Shown here: one piece after another, positions 35,392 to 46,938 of the stretch | Layout of the letters: each line of letters begins with the position of its first letter | Numbering within the stretch: the first letter of the stretch is position 1 | NCBI GenBank assembly: GCA_020081605.1 | Contig: JAHREC010000013.1 | Coordinates: forward strand, 5,952,001-6,016,000 | From: Albifimbria verrucaria | Lineage: Eukaryota > Ascomycota > Sordariomycetes > Hypocreales > Stachybotryaceae | Length of the DNA stretch: 64,000 nt | Direction of reading: 5' to 3' | Notes under the pieces: model-generated | Seen by the model: only the letters and a program-made list of their open reading frames with translations | What the model was told of the DNA's origin: nothing | The model's database searches: none | Program-made: the position numbers and the translations under genes

Positions 35392-36664
35392 TGTTGGCAG
35401 AGGTCGTAACCACAATTCCAGCTCCAACCGAGCCTGAGGGATATGGACTACATGTTATATCTTTTGGGCAAACCTGGCAATGTAACACCTGGTACGTCAG
35501 CCTTGTTTAACCCGCAGCCAGGCCCATCTCCAACACTGCAGGTCCCCGCAGAAGCGTCCCTCAAGGCCTGGGGATTGCCGTTGTAGGAGCCGGCATGATT
35601 CGTGGAGAATCGGCGTCGGCAGAGAATCAGCCGAAGAAGAAGGACCCCGAGGAGAAGAAAGGTAGATTGAGGAGCCGTCAGGGAGCCGGTGATAGGTCAA
35701 TTGGCAGATGGTTGCGAGTTGCGCGGTGGAGATTGCGGGGAGTTAAGCCAAGCTCATGTCAAGCTCCGCCACCCCGAAGCGCCGTGATCCGAGAGGTCCA
35801 TTCCATCTCCTCCGCAAGACGTCGCTGTAATGTTGCATCCGTCGTGATAGCTTGTTTATAAATTCACGGAAAGACCCTCGGGCCAAGAAATAATTTTGTT
35901 TTTATTCTCTTATTTTGTTTTAACGGGAATAATGCTGCAGCTCAAAGTGCGCATGTCTAGCCCTAATGTCTCCCATACTATGATCACACAACCCACTTAC
36001 ATGCTTGACTCTACGCGAATGCAACCTCAACAGGCTTGGCCAACGGGGCTAGTACCGAGCGAATAGAAACATTGCTGAAACCACAGTAAACATCCAAGCA
36101 CACCCAAGCTCTATCTGCGTTCCACTGCTACTCTACGAGTTGAGCTATAGGGCTTAGCGCATTGTCGTTAAAGCTGCCACAGAGCTTCACTGGACGACGT
36201 CACAACGCCACCCATGATCGTACACCCTCGCTGAGAGCCGTCTAGTAAATAATGCAATACCCGTAGATGGAATTGACGGCATGGCTGGAATTATGGCCTC
36301 GATGAACGGCTCTTTTCTATTTTCGGTTCATTCCCCTGTCGCCCATCGGGACCTGCAGGCCCCTTTGAAGAATAGCCGTGGTCGCAACTACGAATCGATG
36401 ACGCCGTGTAAATGTCATCGTCATGGAACCACAATAACGCACACAGCTCGCTCAGATAAACAGTAGACAGCTTCAATTTTCTTCGACGTAAACTCATACA
36501 TACTCACATCTTTCCTTCATTGACATTACTGCCAAGCTTGCAAACTCCCATCTCATCATCCACTTACACGCGCTCACCCGAGGCAATTGCCTGAGACAAT
36601 ATCACGACCACGATCCATCGTACAAACAAGATCCCAAAGAAACCTCATTCCCAACAATATCACC
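35392..36664. other. divergent intergenic region lacA / Gly-rich gene
   Basis: Upstream regions of two head-to-head genes. It contains a tRNA 5'-half-like word on the minus strand at about 36125-36158, discussed under rejected items. A T-rich tract lies near 35.89 kb. Confidence 0.5.
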
Positions 36665-37261
36665 ATGTCCGCTCGTGGAGGTCCCGGCAGACTCGCCATC
36701 CCTGCTGTTGCCGCAACTACCCTCGTCGGCACCGCTGTTTACTATTCCACACGCCCAGCCAAGTCACAGGTTGAGCAGCGCCGCGACCGTGTTCAGTCCA
36801 AGCGCTCCGAGGGTCTCACGGGCACCGGCGTAGGCGGCAATGCTACCACCGGTGGCCACGAGACGGGCCAGGTCGGCAGTGGCACCAGCCTGCCTACCCA
36901 CGACCAGGACCGCGCCCTGAAGACCGACACGCCTTCGGAGAAGCTTCCCTCTGGCGGTGTTGGCGGCGGCGTCGGCGGCGGTGGCACCAACACCCGCGCC
37001 ACTGAGTTCTCATCCAAGAAGGACGGCCAGCAGCAGACCGTGACCAGCACAGGCGGCGGCTCGGCAGGAAGCGAGGGCACTGGACAGTCCCAATCAGGAG
37101 GTTCAGGCTCGCATAGCTGGTCGCAGGCCTTGCAGGGCGCGTTTGGACAGGGCGGCAAGTCGGCGACAGACGATCCGGAGCTTCACGGCAACGCCCGTCA
37201 AACAAAGGTTGCCAGCAACCTCACAACATCACCATCAAAGAACCCCAACGGCCGCCAATGA
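36665..37261 (+). CDS. small Gly/Ser-rich protein with N-terminal membrane or targeting segment
   Basis: The start MSARGGPGRLAIPAVAATTL is chosen because CACCATG fits the consensus. The frame stays open further upstream. The first 35 residues form a basic N-terminus with one hydrophobic stretch ending at VYYSTRPAK, which could be a mitochondrial inner-membrane or signal-anchor segment. The remaining 160 residues are low-complexity Gly/Ser/Thr/Gln (GGVGGGVGGGGTN, SGGSGSHSWSQALQGAFGQG). Intronless and without frame breaks, 198 aa. Proteins of this architecture are common and uncharacterised in Sordariomycetes. I assign no function. Confidence 0.7.
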   Translation: MSARGGPGRLAIPAVAATTLVGTAVYYSTRPAKSQVEQRRDRVQSKRSEGLTGTGVGGNATTGGHETGQVGSGTSLPTHDQDRALKTDTPSEKLPSGGVGGGVGGGGTNTRATEFSSKKDGQQQTVTSTGGGSAGSEGTGQSQSGGSGSHSWSQALQGAFGQGGKSATDDPELHGNARQTKVASNLTTSPSKNPNGRQ

Positions 37262-37592
37262 TTTCTGGAATTTTGGTGGGTTGGCATTTACAGGCTGGAG
37301 AGTGCCATGAAAAGCACCACCTTGTACGCTACTGTAATTCATGAGATAAATGCTGAATAATGATATTTGTCAAATACTTTGTGTCGTCTATCGTATGCTT
37401 ATTAGTTTGTCTTGACTGTGGTTAGAATCGAGGTTCATTGCGTAATGCTGTGCATAAAGCTCATCCGACCAGGGAAGAAGCTGTGTATGTCTTTTCCCAT
37501 TGTTCAAATCATCCTGTAAAGTTTTCATTGGTCCTCTAGATCCAAATCTAGAGCCTCCACAATCTCCACCACTTCTTCCTGGCTCTGCGTAC

Positions 37593-38796
37593 TCAGTCTG
37601 CGAAGGCTCGACGGCCCATGGCCACGCCATCGGAAACAGAGCGGGGTCGTCTGAACCATCTTGCTGGGTAGGGCTGGCAGATGGCCTCCGGATACGTCAG
37701 CATGAAAATGTAAGTGATGAACTTGGTGCAGAACCGACGGCGTCTATTTGGGTCCGGCTTGTGTAGGCGCCAGTATTTCAATTCGCATGTGAGGACCAGG
37801 AACCCCACAGAGTTAACAAAGCGGATGATGCTATGAGTCTGGTAAGCAAAACACAAATTCGCACGGAGAATCAGAGACTCGACATACAGATTCCCGCCGA
37901 TGAAGATCAAGGTTGCCACCGTCGATGCGCGTATTTCGACTGGTGATCCATCCATCGGGTTTGCTATCGCATAGACAATCACAATCCAGAGGGCCAGCAT
38001 AACCACCTCCAGTAAGAAGGACCAATGCCATGTCCTCATTTGTTTCGGTGTGCTAAGCATTTTTCGGTGGGCAAATAGCAAAAAGGCCCAAACGGATGCA
38101 ACAAAAATCATCTTGTCTATCGTCAGCACGTAAATTCTTGTGTCTCCTACAAGGTGTTTACTCACCGTAGTACATCCCAGGATCAACGCGCGATCGTTGT
38201 AGAATGCCCAGCAAAGAGATGTGGCAATTACATTGAAAACAGCTTGTAGGAACCCCGCAAATAGGAAGGTGACGGTCTGGTCGAGGTAAGATGCCTGGCA
38301 CTTGACATGGAAATGTCTGTCATCCCATTCCTCCGTGATGATGACCGGTAAGCCACACAAGCGACAGATGAACGAGTCGGCGCCACAGCCGAGCGTGTAC
38401 TTGGTGTCGACCATGAGTTCGCTGCGATTCACAAGGCATTTGACGCAGTTCCCGGAGAAAGGGTATTGTGGGTGATCTTGCCCAGAAACTACGATGTCTT
38501 TGCCGTACAACTGAGAGATGAGACAAAGACGACAGGTCTGTAGGATAGCCAAGTCGATCTTCGGGTAGATGACCCGCATCATGGGCTTTGAAATGTACAC
38601 GCGCAGGAATTTGCACGTGCGCCGTAACCGCTCCATCTCGCCGAAACTGAGATAGGACAGAATCATGATCTGCATCTCGCGAGGCAGCCTCACGAAGCGG
38701 GCGATCCAGGAAGTAGGCTCTCCAGGAGCCAAGATGTGCTCAGACAACTGCGATACAACTACCGGTTTCTCAGCGGGCGGTGTCCGTATCCTGCAT
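37593..38796 (-). CDS. F-box protein with Cys-pair domain and multiple transmembrane helices
   Basis: An F-box begins RLPREMQIMILSYLSFGEME and runs to RLRRTCKFLR. A Cys-rich stretch follows: CRLC, CVKC, LGCG and CRLCGLPV, four pairs that could bind zinc. About five hydrophobic helices come next, such as TFLFAGFLQAVFNVIATSLC, WSFLLEVVMLALWIVIVYAI and VATLIFIGGNLYVESLIL. The frame has no ATG of its own before the F-box. The best start is ATG at 38796 after removal of one base in a C run near 38782. At the C-terminus the frame stops at 37593. Removing one C near 37675 would instead extend it to 37388 through QDGSDDPALFPMAWPWAVEP, which looks like real protein. A possible 54-nt in-frame intron lies near 38113-38166. 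Function unknown. Confidence 0.6.
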
Positions 38797-40054
38797 GGCT
38801 GGAGTTGAGCGACAGGTATGGCATCTAGGAAATTGATTGATGATGCAATTGAGACTGGGGAGCAACACGATCCTGTTGGTCCACCACAACAGGCTCAACC
38901 CCACGGCAACCTTGTTCCTCCACCACCTTGGCCATGGTCAAGGCCGATGGGAGGCTCTTTCAGAGTAGGATTCAGGAGAATAGTAAACCCCTTCTTCGAT
39001 AAATTGTGTTTGGTGGTAGCGAAGAGGCCAGCAACGTAAAGTCAAAGGCCGCAGCCAACAACCAATGTCTAAATAAGTGGGGTGAGGACGACGGAAGCGG
39101 ATGCGCGTGAATCAACCCATCGAGGTGAGGCTTTGTCGCTGCAGAATCAAGCCATGCGGCGTGATGCCAATTCGAGAATCTTCATCTGCCTTGACAAAGT
39201 CTGCCTGTTGAAAGTTGACGGCTGGGACCTGGGCTTGCAATGATGATGCGTTTACTGGCAGCCTGCAGGGTATGCCGCGCTGCACCCGACACGAGCCACA
39301 CGGCCAGCGTCTCAAAAGACACGACGGAGCGAGCGCCGTCGCGAGACTGAGGATACAACAGCGCTTCCAAGACAAAATGCGCCAGGCTCTTTGCCGACTC
39401 AGGTGAGGGTGCCAAACATCAGGAAAAGATTTTGAGGCTGGAGAGGATGCCAGGTCCAAGATCTTCAACAGCCTGGCTTAGTCAGAGCCTCCAGGCAAGT
39501 TCAGCCTCAAATCACGGCGAGGTAAGTGCGGATAGTTGCAGCTCGCGGGCCCAGGCAACGGTGCTAGTTCTCCCTTACATCTCCTGTGGAGGACGCCACA
39601 TGTACCACCAGCCGTGCCCAACCGAGCCAGGGTTCGCCCTCTGCTGCTGCATTTACGATGCCATCCAGCCTTAGGCTGATTGGTAGGCGCATTTTGTCTT
39701 GTCTTGTCTGGCCACACTTGGCACTCGCCGGAGCTCCAACCATTCATTTCACAATAGAAAAATAAAATTAAAACTAAAAATGAATGGTATATCATTCAGT
39801 AATGGCTATTCTATGTGGGAGATTGACTGCAAACAAATCAAATGTTTTTTTCATATCGACGCAATGTGTCCACTGCAATGACTGACTTATTCGGACTCGT
39901 GTTCGGCCGAGGTGGAGCCTTCCCGGCGCCGTCCAAGCGGGGCATCACCGGCCTTACGGAATGCTGCTAGGCTATCTACAGCATTATCCTGTTACTTCTC
40001 CCGGGACAAAAGAATCTAATCCCCAGTCTGTACCTCGCAAGACGTGCACTCATT
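38797..40054. other. intergenic region, no supported gene
   Basis: 1.25 kb between two minus-strand genes. Short overlapping ORFs only. An A-rich stretch (39760-39780) lies within the 3' side of the polymerase gene. Confidence 0.55.
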
Positions 40055-43000
40055 TCAACTTTTTCCCTGCCTTGGTTTCACTCGGACACCACCCCCACGA
40101 ACACCCTTCATGCTGGTTGGCTTCGTAACCCTATCCAATTCTTTGAGCAGACAACTTGCCGCAACGATGGAAAAGCTTTGTACTTCATCTCCTACACGTC
40201 TTGTCTTTGGGCGCTCCTTCTCCGCTGAAACTGCTACAGCCAAGCAGGCCCATGACAGCTCGATCACATCCCCTGTTCGTTGTCTCTCTATCCACTCATC
40301 ACCTTCAAAGGAGCTTGGAGACGCAGCGTTGCTCGAGGCTCTCGGTTTACGAATCAGTTCCATCACCCACGCAGAAAGCTGATCCATGTCTTTTCTGAGC
40401 TTGATCGAATTTTCACGTTGTCGTTTGGTCTGTCTTCTCCTTTTGTTGAATATCGAACCACAAAACACTTCTTGCTCCGATATAACCTTATTTGGATTCT
40501 CCGAAAACCACCGCCGTAAATCTCGAATACGCTCTTCGTAACTAACAAGGTTCGTTGTTAGAATCCGTTTCAAGTTATTCCCTTTGCTCTTCTCCCCGCG
40601 GGTTAAGTTCTTACATCTTCTTGATCTTCCTTGCATCCTGCACTCTGCATTCGTAGTTTAAGCCGAGATCTAATTCCTTCACACGAGCTTCCACTATTTC
40701 CAATATTTGCGGCCATATTCCGTGTTGGAGAATTTCAATGTGATCGCTCGTCCCATTATTCCAAACCTTCTTCTCATTCACTTCTCGAAACAAGCGCCCA
40801 AGTATTTTGTTGGATCGATGGTACATATACTTCACACGACCTAGCTCGGCCTCGTCACCTTCGTCGTCAGATGAAACATCAAGCAAGTTTTGCGTCTCGT
40901 CGACGTCATATAATTTGGTCGGTAGATAAGGTGCCAAGCTGTAAGCCGAAGAGGCCCGTTAGCATTCTCCAGCAACGTCTGATCTTTCACTTACAAGTCC
41001 GGTCTCGTTTTTGGTCTCTTTGGTATCTTCCTCATGGACACACATTGTCCGCTTTTCGAATAATCAACCGCTTCGGAATGCAGTCCCGCAAGTACTTTAC
41101 ACGTTGGGTCTTGGGTCCCTGCACTCTGGATATCCGCCATAATTTGATGCCTAATTGCGATCAAGCCAAGATTGTCGGTTTTCATAAAATTGACAAAGAA
41201 ATCTGCGATGTCATCTTGCGTTACATCGCGATCTAACTCCGCTGGTTTGATACGAGGGTAATCTGCTGGAGAGAAGTCTCTCTGAGGAATCGCCCCGGCA
41301 TCCCACAATATGCTAAATAAATCCCCATCTAGGTCACCGCCACTCAATTGGCTAGGAGGTCGCGATTGCCCTTTGACTAAACACCACACAGTTTCGCAGG
41401 GCCAACAGAGGATGTCTGGCTGGCGGCGTTCTGTGCTGAACAATCTGCACATCCCCTGGATGCAAGGCGGGTGAGCGTGTGATAAGCACAGTTCCGTCAC
41501 GGATAGGAATGCATCCTGGGCCGGAGAAAATGTAATGCTTTTGTCGTAGGCGACATATATTTCACCCTCTTCCAAAAAGCTAAACTCGTCCATAATACCG
41601 AAGAGAGTTACTCCTGAGTAACACGTATCCTTGTCCTGTATTTGAGCGCCCTAAGCTCACGCAGAATTGCATGTTCGACGATTGATTTGAGAAATCTATC
41701 AGACTGGAAGTTAATTCCTTGATTGCTCAGGCGTTTAATGAGCCATGGAAAATCCATGGTAGTTCCGATCCTCTGAGATTTAAGGAACGAACTGGTCACG
41801 GGTGGCACTCTGTTGGCCTTCTGCAAGCCACGAACAGCCTTTCTCTGTTGATCCAAAAACCATTTGTGTTTTGAACCCATGTCCTCCATAATTTTAATTG
41901 TTTGTCGGTTGAGATATAGGGGTAACGGCTTTGAGGCCATGTCACAGATGCCCAACTCGTCCATCATCTTGCTCGGAAATTTCTCCATAGATTCTTTTCG
42001 GATAAGAATGACTTTTCCCACAAGTCTCGAATCTAAAGATAGCATTCCTTTGATCCCGCCTAGTCGAATTTGAAAGCAAGTGGCATTTTTGCCCGCTGTG
42101 GCAGGCGTGCGCGAAGTTCTTTAACGGCATTCCAAGAAATAGTCCCAACTCCATCACTGAATACCCGTAAGTTATCACTAGACTTAACGTCGTTAATATA
42201 GTCGACTAGTATGCCACATTCAGCAAGCGAGATAGAGTAAGGCGTTTCTGAAAACAATTGGCCAATTCGAGCAGCACATTTGGCGGGGGTACGGACTTGC
42301 GAGAAATCCCCAAACGTATTTACGATGGTGTTATTGTCTTGAAGCACCTGATCGTCGTCTTTGAAAGGGGCTACGAACCAAGCAGAGTTCGATCGAAGCG
42401 ACGAGTGCGGGAAGGCAAGGAACATAAAAGACCGACCCGCGATCTTGATTCCTTCTTTGAGTACTCCTCTGTAGCGATTGTAGACAGCCTCATTGGACAC
42501 CTTGGGGTTGAATCGTATCTTTTCGCCATCCTCATCACAGAAAATGACACGAAGGAAGTAATCAGAATATCTCAGATACTTCCGCAACACCCCGTTCATA
42601 TTTTCAGGTTCTGGCCCTTCAAATATAACACTGGTAGGGGTAACAATCGCCTTGAACACAAACACATGATTGTTCGTCAAAGAAGCTCCATAGACAGGGT
42701 CTCGATTTAGAATTTTCCCCGAAGTTCGATTTCAGATGAAGTAGCGCGGTCCAAAAGCCCCTGAGCATCCACCTTTACCGCTTGCATTCCGGGATCGAGG
42801 GAAGGGATGTCGAACAAAACTTTGAGTGACTCTACAGTCACTGGTGATGGCTCTTCACTGGACTGTGCCTGAACAATCGCTTTTTTCAGTATCGTGAGAA
42901 ATTCAGAAGCGGTCGCTGGGTGTAATTTAACATTCGAGACCAAAGCCTGAACCATAAATCGGAAGGGGAATGGTAATGGACTATCAGGTCTCTCAAGAAT

Positions 43001-43957
43001 CTCCATCTCTTGTTCAAAAACCTGGTTAGCTGTTGGGTAGTCTTCGTAGTACGGCCGAGGCGTGGTGACTATATCTAAGCTGGATTCTACAACTGAAACC
43101 GTCTCTATTGGTAGCAGAAACCTAAGGACAGTTGCATAGTTCTCTTCCAGAAGTTTGAGCTGATAAGAGCGACAGGACGCAACGTATTCGGAATGATCTG
43201 GCCAAATGGATATAGATGGATGGCGTTCATAGTTTGAGCCTCGTCGTAACGAGTTAACTTTGAGGTAGCACCTCGGAGGTCGTCGAAGAATAAGTGTGAG
43301 AGTATTGTTACTGTCATTCATGATCCAGCCTTCCACCTCACGATGGGAGATGTTCATCCAGGAGTCAGAACAGAGAGTGATAATGAGAGACCGCCGTCCA
43401 AACTTAACAGATAGCAACCTTTGGAACCGTGTCTGTTCAATAAACGCCAGGCTATTTTCCGTTCTGAACATGATATGACCACAAGATATATGCGTAGACT
43501 TGCATTCCAAAGTTGAAGAACGCTCTCTGGGTTCAGAATGAGGTTGGTGGTCATTTGTCGCCTTTTTGCGTTTAAGCCGTTTGATAGCCGACTTGTTAAC
43601 TCCGCGATTACTCTTGCCCACAAAGATGTCGGTGTTGAGAAAATTCAACCTTGCCAAGTCGAGAGAACGGACCGGCTGCTTTTCATTATTGCCAGAATCG
43701 TCGAGTTGTTGTTTCCTAGGCTGCTTTTCATCATTGCCAGAATCGTCGAGTTGTTGTTCCCTAGGCTGTTTTCCGTGCGCGTCCAGGAAACGATTGGCAT
43801 CGGTCTTCTCAAGGAATGTAACGAAGGCGTAATTCTTATTACGTGGCTTTTGACAATCCCATAATGTGATGTCAAGGTCTTCCATAAAGGGGTTCAGCTC
43901 TTCCTGAAGACGTTCCAAGGACAACTGTTCTGGTAATTTGCCGAAATGCAGCTCCAT
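40055..43957 (-). CDS. cellular RNA-dependent RNA polymerase (RNA-silencing type)
   Basis: Makes double-stranded RNA from aberrant transcripts for Dicer (quelling or meiotic silencing). The first 70 residues look like a diverged RRM (LHFGKLPEQL ... NYAFVTFLEKTDANRFLDAHG). The RdRP domain begins near residue 300. It contains DGVGTISWNAVKELR, FKxRLGGIKGML, GVTLFGIMDEFSFLEEGEIY and the catalytic loop SGGDLDGDLFSILWD, the DxDGD signature of eukaryotic RdRPs. The C-terminal part is helical and basic. Two clear introns lie near 40.96 kb (GTAAGT donor) and 40.58 kb (GTAAGA donor, TTCTAAC branch). Frame breaks near 42713, 42062 and 41613 each need one added base. About 1270 residues. The RRM-like N-terminus favours the SAD-1/RRP group over QDE-1, but I cannot place it without a tree. 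Confidence 0.88.
43676..43765 (-). repeat. 45-bp direct duplication in the RdRP gene
   Basis: Two head-to-tail 45-bp units (43676-43720 and 43721-43765) differ at about three bases. They encode two copies of a 15-residue unit, EKQPRxQQLDDSGNx, in the linker between the RRM-like and polymerase parts. The length is a multiple of three, so the frame is kept. Confidence 0.85.
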
Positions 43958-44931
43958 AACTACGATCGTCTAGGTATAGCCAGATGAGATGAATATCAAC
44001 AACAGTTGTAGGTCGGTTTTGCACGTATAAAATCGGTATAAAAATGAGAAGAAATGAGTTGGGGTAGCCCGAGACTTCGATGCCCTGTCATTTCCCAGTA
44101 AGTTATACTTCGGACGCCTACCATGAGAGAGCCTGATGCGCATGCTGTCGACTTGGCCGCGGCTGATAGGGATAGGCCAATATGATGAAGGCGCACAAGC
44201 CTCGTCCAATAAGGCCCCAGGTAATCATGTCGGAGGCCGACCTTTATGCACGTAAGGTTGCATGCTGAGTCGATGGCGCCTGATGCGATTTGTGGGAGGA
44301 GCAATCCCAACTCATCTCCCAATCTACGTTCCAAGCGAGGCAAGAGAATTTCATTTCGTGTCCAAAAGTTCACAAGGTGCCTACTTCTAGCCAGTCGTAC
44401 TCGACTCCTCACGCACATGTGACGTTTTCCTCTTCAAGCATCCTCCATGTGATCCGAATGAAGCCTGCAGTGGCTTATGCCCATCATCTTGGGTTGGTTA
44501 AGACAAGGCCTACCCAATTCATCATTGAGATATTTGAGCCTTTACGTATCCTAGGCTCAATCTCTTGGGTAGCCACGACACGATATGTCAGCCTTGGCGA
44601 AGACTGATATGGCCATAGTAAGAGACACGCCCCAATCCTCGGTGAGCCCCACGGTGTAAACCAGTTGAAACCAGGGTAAACCTTCATCCTCGGTGAGCTG
44701 CGGGGTCTCATTGTGCTTCCTGTCGTCATTTGCCGACCAAAGCCGGCGCTGGAACCGGCTCCACAATGACACCAATAAGAGCATAGGCATGCGACAACCA
44801 TTGCTATCTGTCTGTCTCTTTACCGAAATCGAGGTAATTTTGTTGTTTGCACATTCTTTTATGAGCTGGAACTCTACTGGGTTGCAAGGTAACCATCTTT
44901 ACTCAAAGTCCGCATCGTCCTATACGTAACC
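43958..44931. other. divergent intergenic region RdRP / hydrolase fusion
   Basis: About 1 kb with no supported gene. A 140-codon minus-strand ORF (43996-44418) has random-like composition. Confidence 0.5.
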
Positions 44932-46577
44932 ATGTCTTCGAACCAAGACGCCTTGTCAGGCCCAGGGATACTGTATGTGTCCATGCAACCGAAGCCTGAG
45001 CTGTCGCTCGATCAGTTTCATGAATGGTATAACAACGAGCATGGCCCAACACGCCTTCGCCTGCCCCAAATCTTCAAAAATGGGTTGCGCTATCAAGCTG
45101 CGGATGAACAACAGCCAACGTACCTAGCCATGTACGATGTGACATCCATGTCACATCTTGAGACTGACACTTACACGTCTTTGCGCAAGTATCGCTCCAA
45201 GAGAGAAGCCGAAACGATTGCTCAAGTCGACGTCAAGCGCTACTTCTACGAGCTTCTGCATACGCACGAATCATCGCATTTCGTACCTATTGAGTCTCTC
45301 ACTGACGAAGAAGCCGAAGGCATGCTTCTCATCGCAGACCAGATTGTGCTCAAGAATGACCCAAACGCCGCTCAGCAGTACCAGGACTGGTTCATTGGAG
45401 AGCATGCCAAATTTATGGAGGAAATGGCTGATTGCCGACGAAGCCGTCTGTTTAAGACATCTCCCTCAACGGCGATCGGGAAACTACCTACCTGGCTCTG
45501 TACGATATTGCCAAGGATAGCGGCAAGCTCAGCAACGTCTTAAGAAAGGGCCCCATGGCTTCTCCAGATCAGGTACAGCCCTTTGGCGGCCATCTCACCT
45601 CACCCCACGTTGCGTCTTCTTCGCGGCGTATGTACTCGTTATTCTACGTATTCGGTCCTGGACCTCGCGATCTGGAGTCTTTGTCAAGACTTCCTAGTCA
45701 TGCCGCCTTTACATCTGCGAATTCAGAAACCGTTACAACACCTGGACCCAACGCGGTCATCCGCGCATACATCAACGCAGACTCGCTTGCTATCCCCTAC
45801 CGATTGGAAGGAAACGTGGCTCCGAATGCGCCCACTGTCGCATTTTGCAATTCGCTTCTGACTTCCCTCCATATGTGGGATCCATTGGTAGAAATCCTGA
45901 AGCGCGAGCGACCGGATTTGCGTATACTACGATATGATACCCGTGGCCGTCATTCCATTCCCCAACCACCCGTGGCTGCTACTCTGGAGAAGGTTTCTGA
46001 GGACCTCATCGCTCTTCTAGATGGGCTCAGGATAAGCAAGCTTCATTCGTTGATCGGAGTATCAATGGGAGGCGCCACGACGCTCAACGTCGCCCTCCGA
46101 TTTCCTGAACGCATCGGAAAGTTTATAGCATGTGACTTCAACGCAGCATCCAGCCCTGCCAACACCGATGCTTGGAAAGAACGCATAGCCATGGCGGAGG
46201 AAGACAACGGCGAGGGTATCAAGAAGTTGGCCGGATTGACCGTGGCACGGTGGTTTCATCCCGCGACAATGGAGAAGCCAGAGGTGTCGCAATGGATGTG
46301 GGACATGGTTTCGAGCAATGACGTGGAAGGATTCAAGTACAGCTGCACAGCACTTTGGGATTACGACCTTAAACTAAAGTTGAGCGGCTGCTTGGTGCCT
46401 GGATTGCTGGTTGTTGGTGAGTCCGACGGCAAAGGCGCCCTCGTCAAGGCCATGGCCGGCTTCCAGGAAAAGATCGGACAGGACGGAGTAGAGCTCAAAG
46501 TCGTACCCAACGCTGGCCATCTTCCCATGTGCGAAGAGCCGCAAGCGTTCTGGGATGTAATCAAGGACTTTTTATAA
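44932..46577 (+). CDS. fusion of two EthD-like domains with an enol-lactonase-type alpha/beta hydrolase
   Basis: The first 205 residues contain two dimeric alpha/beta-barrel (EthD-type) units: GILYVSMQPKPELSLDQFHE with WYNNEHGPTRL, and later YQDWFIGEHAKFMEEMA. Residues from about 215 form an alpha/beta hydrolase close to 3-oxoadipate enol-lactonase (PcaD): LRILRYDTRGRHSIP, LIGVSMGGATTLN with nucleophile Ser, VVGESDG (probable acid region), and NAGHLPMCEEPQAFW with the catalytic His. One C missing in the run at 45473-45475 splits the raw frame into two ORFs. Restoring it gives a single 548-codon frame, so I read one fused protein rather than two genes. It is likely cytosolic, and no signal peptide is seen. 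It precedes an MFS exporter and a Zn2Cys6 regulator, which suggests aromatic or lactone catabolism. The substrate is unknown. Confidence 0.82.
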
Positions 46578-46938
46578 GTCTTGGCCCCCTGAGTCAATGT
46601 AACACAATGTGTGGGTTTCTACCAATCACTACATGATGCCATTCTGGTCCTGGTGCATAGTAGGCTTACAGTGATTGCAACGTTGGGTAGGACTTCTGTA
46701 AGAAAATACCACGTTATAGTCCTTAATGCATTTCTAAAACAGATAGTCGAAAGCATCCGCTTTTCGGGGCGGGTAGTCGCGAAATTAAAACCTCCGAACG
46801 CTAAGCAAAGTCGTTCGGGGATTTCTTCATCTGCTTTATTGTACACTCCATCAACCTATAAATGCCAGGCGCCTGGACGTTCCATTTTTGTTATGCCCTG
46901 TAGACTTCCCCGTCTAGACCGGAACAAAAACCGGCAAG

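Noticed and set aside
36125..36158. tRNA 5'-half-like sequence on the minus strand
   Set aside because: GCCCTAT-A-GCTC...GAGT looks like an acceptor plus D-arm, but no anticodon stem or T-arm follows. Not called as a tRNA.
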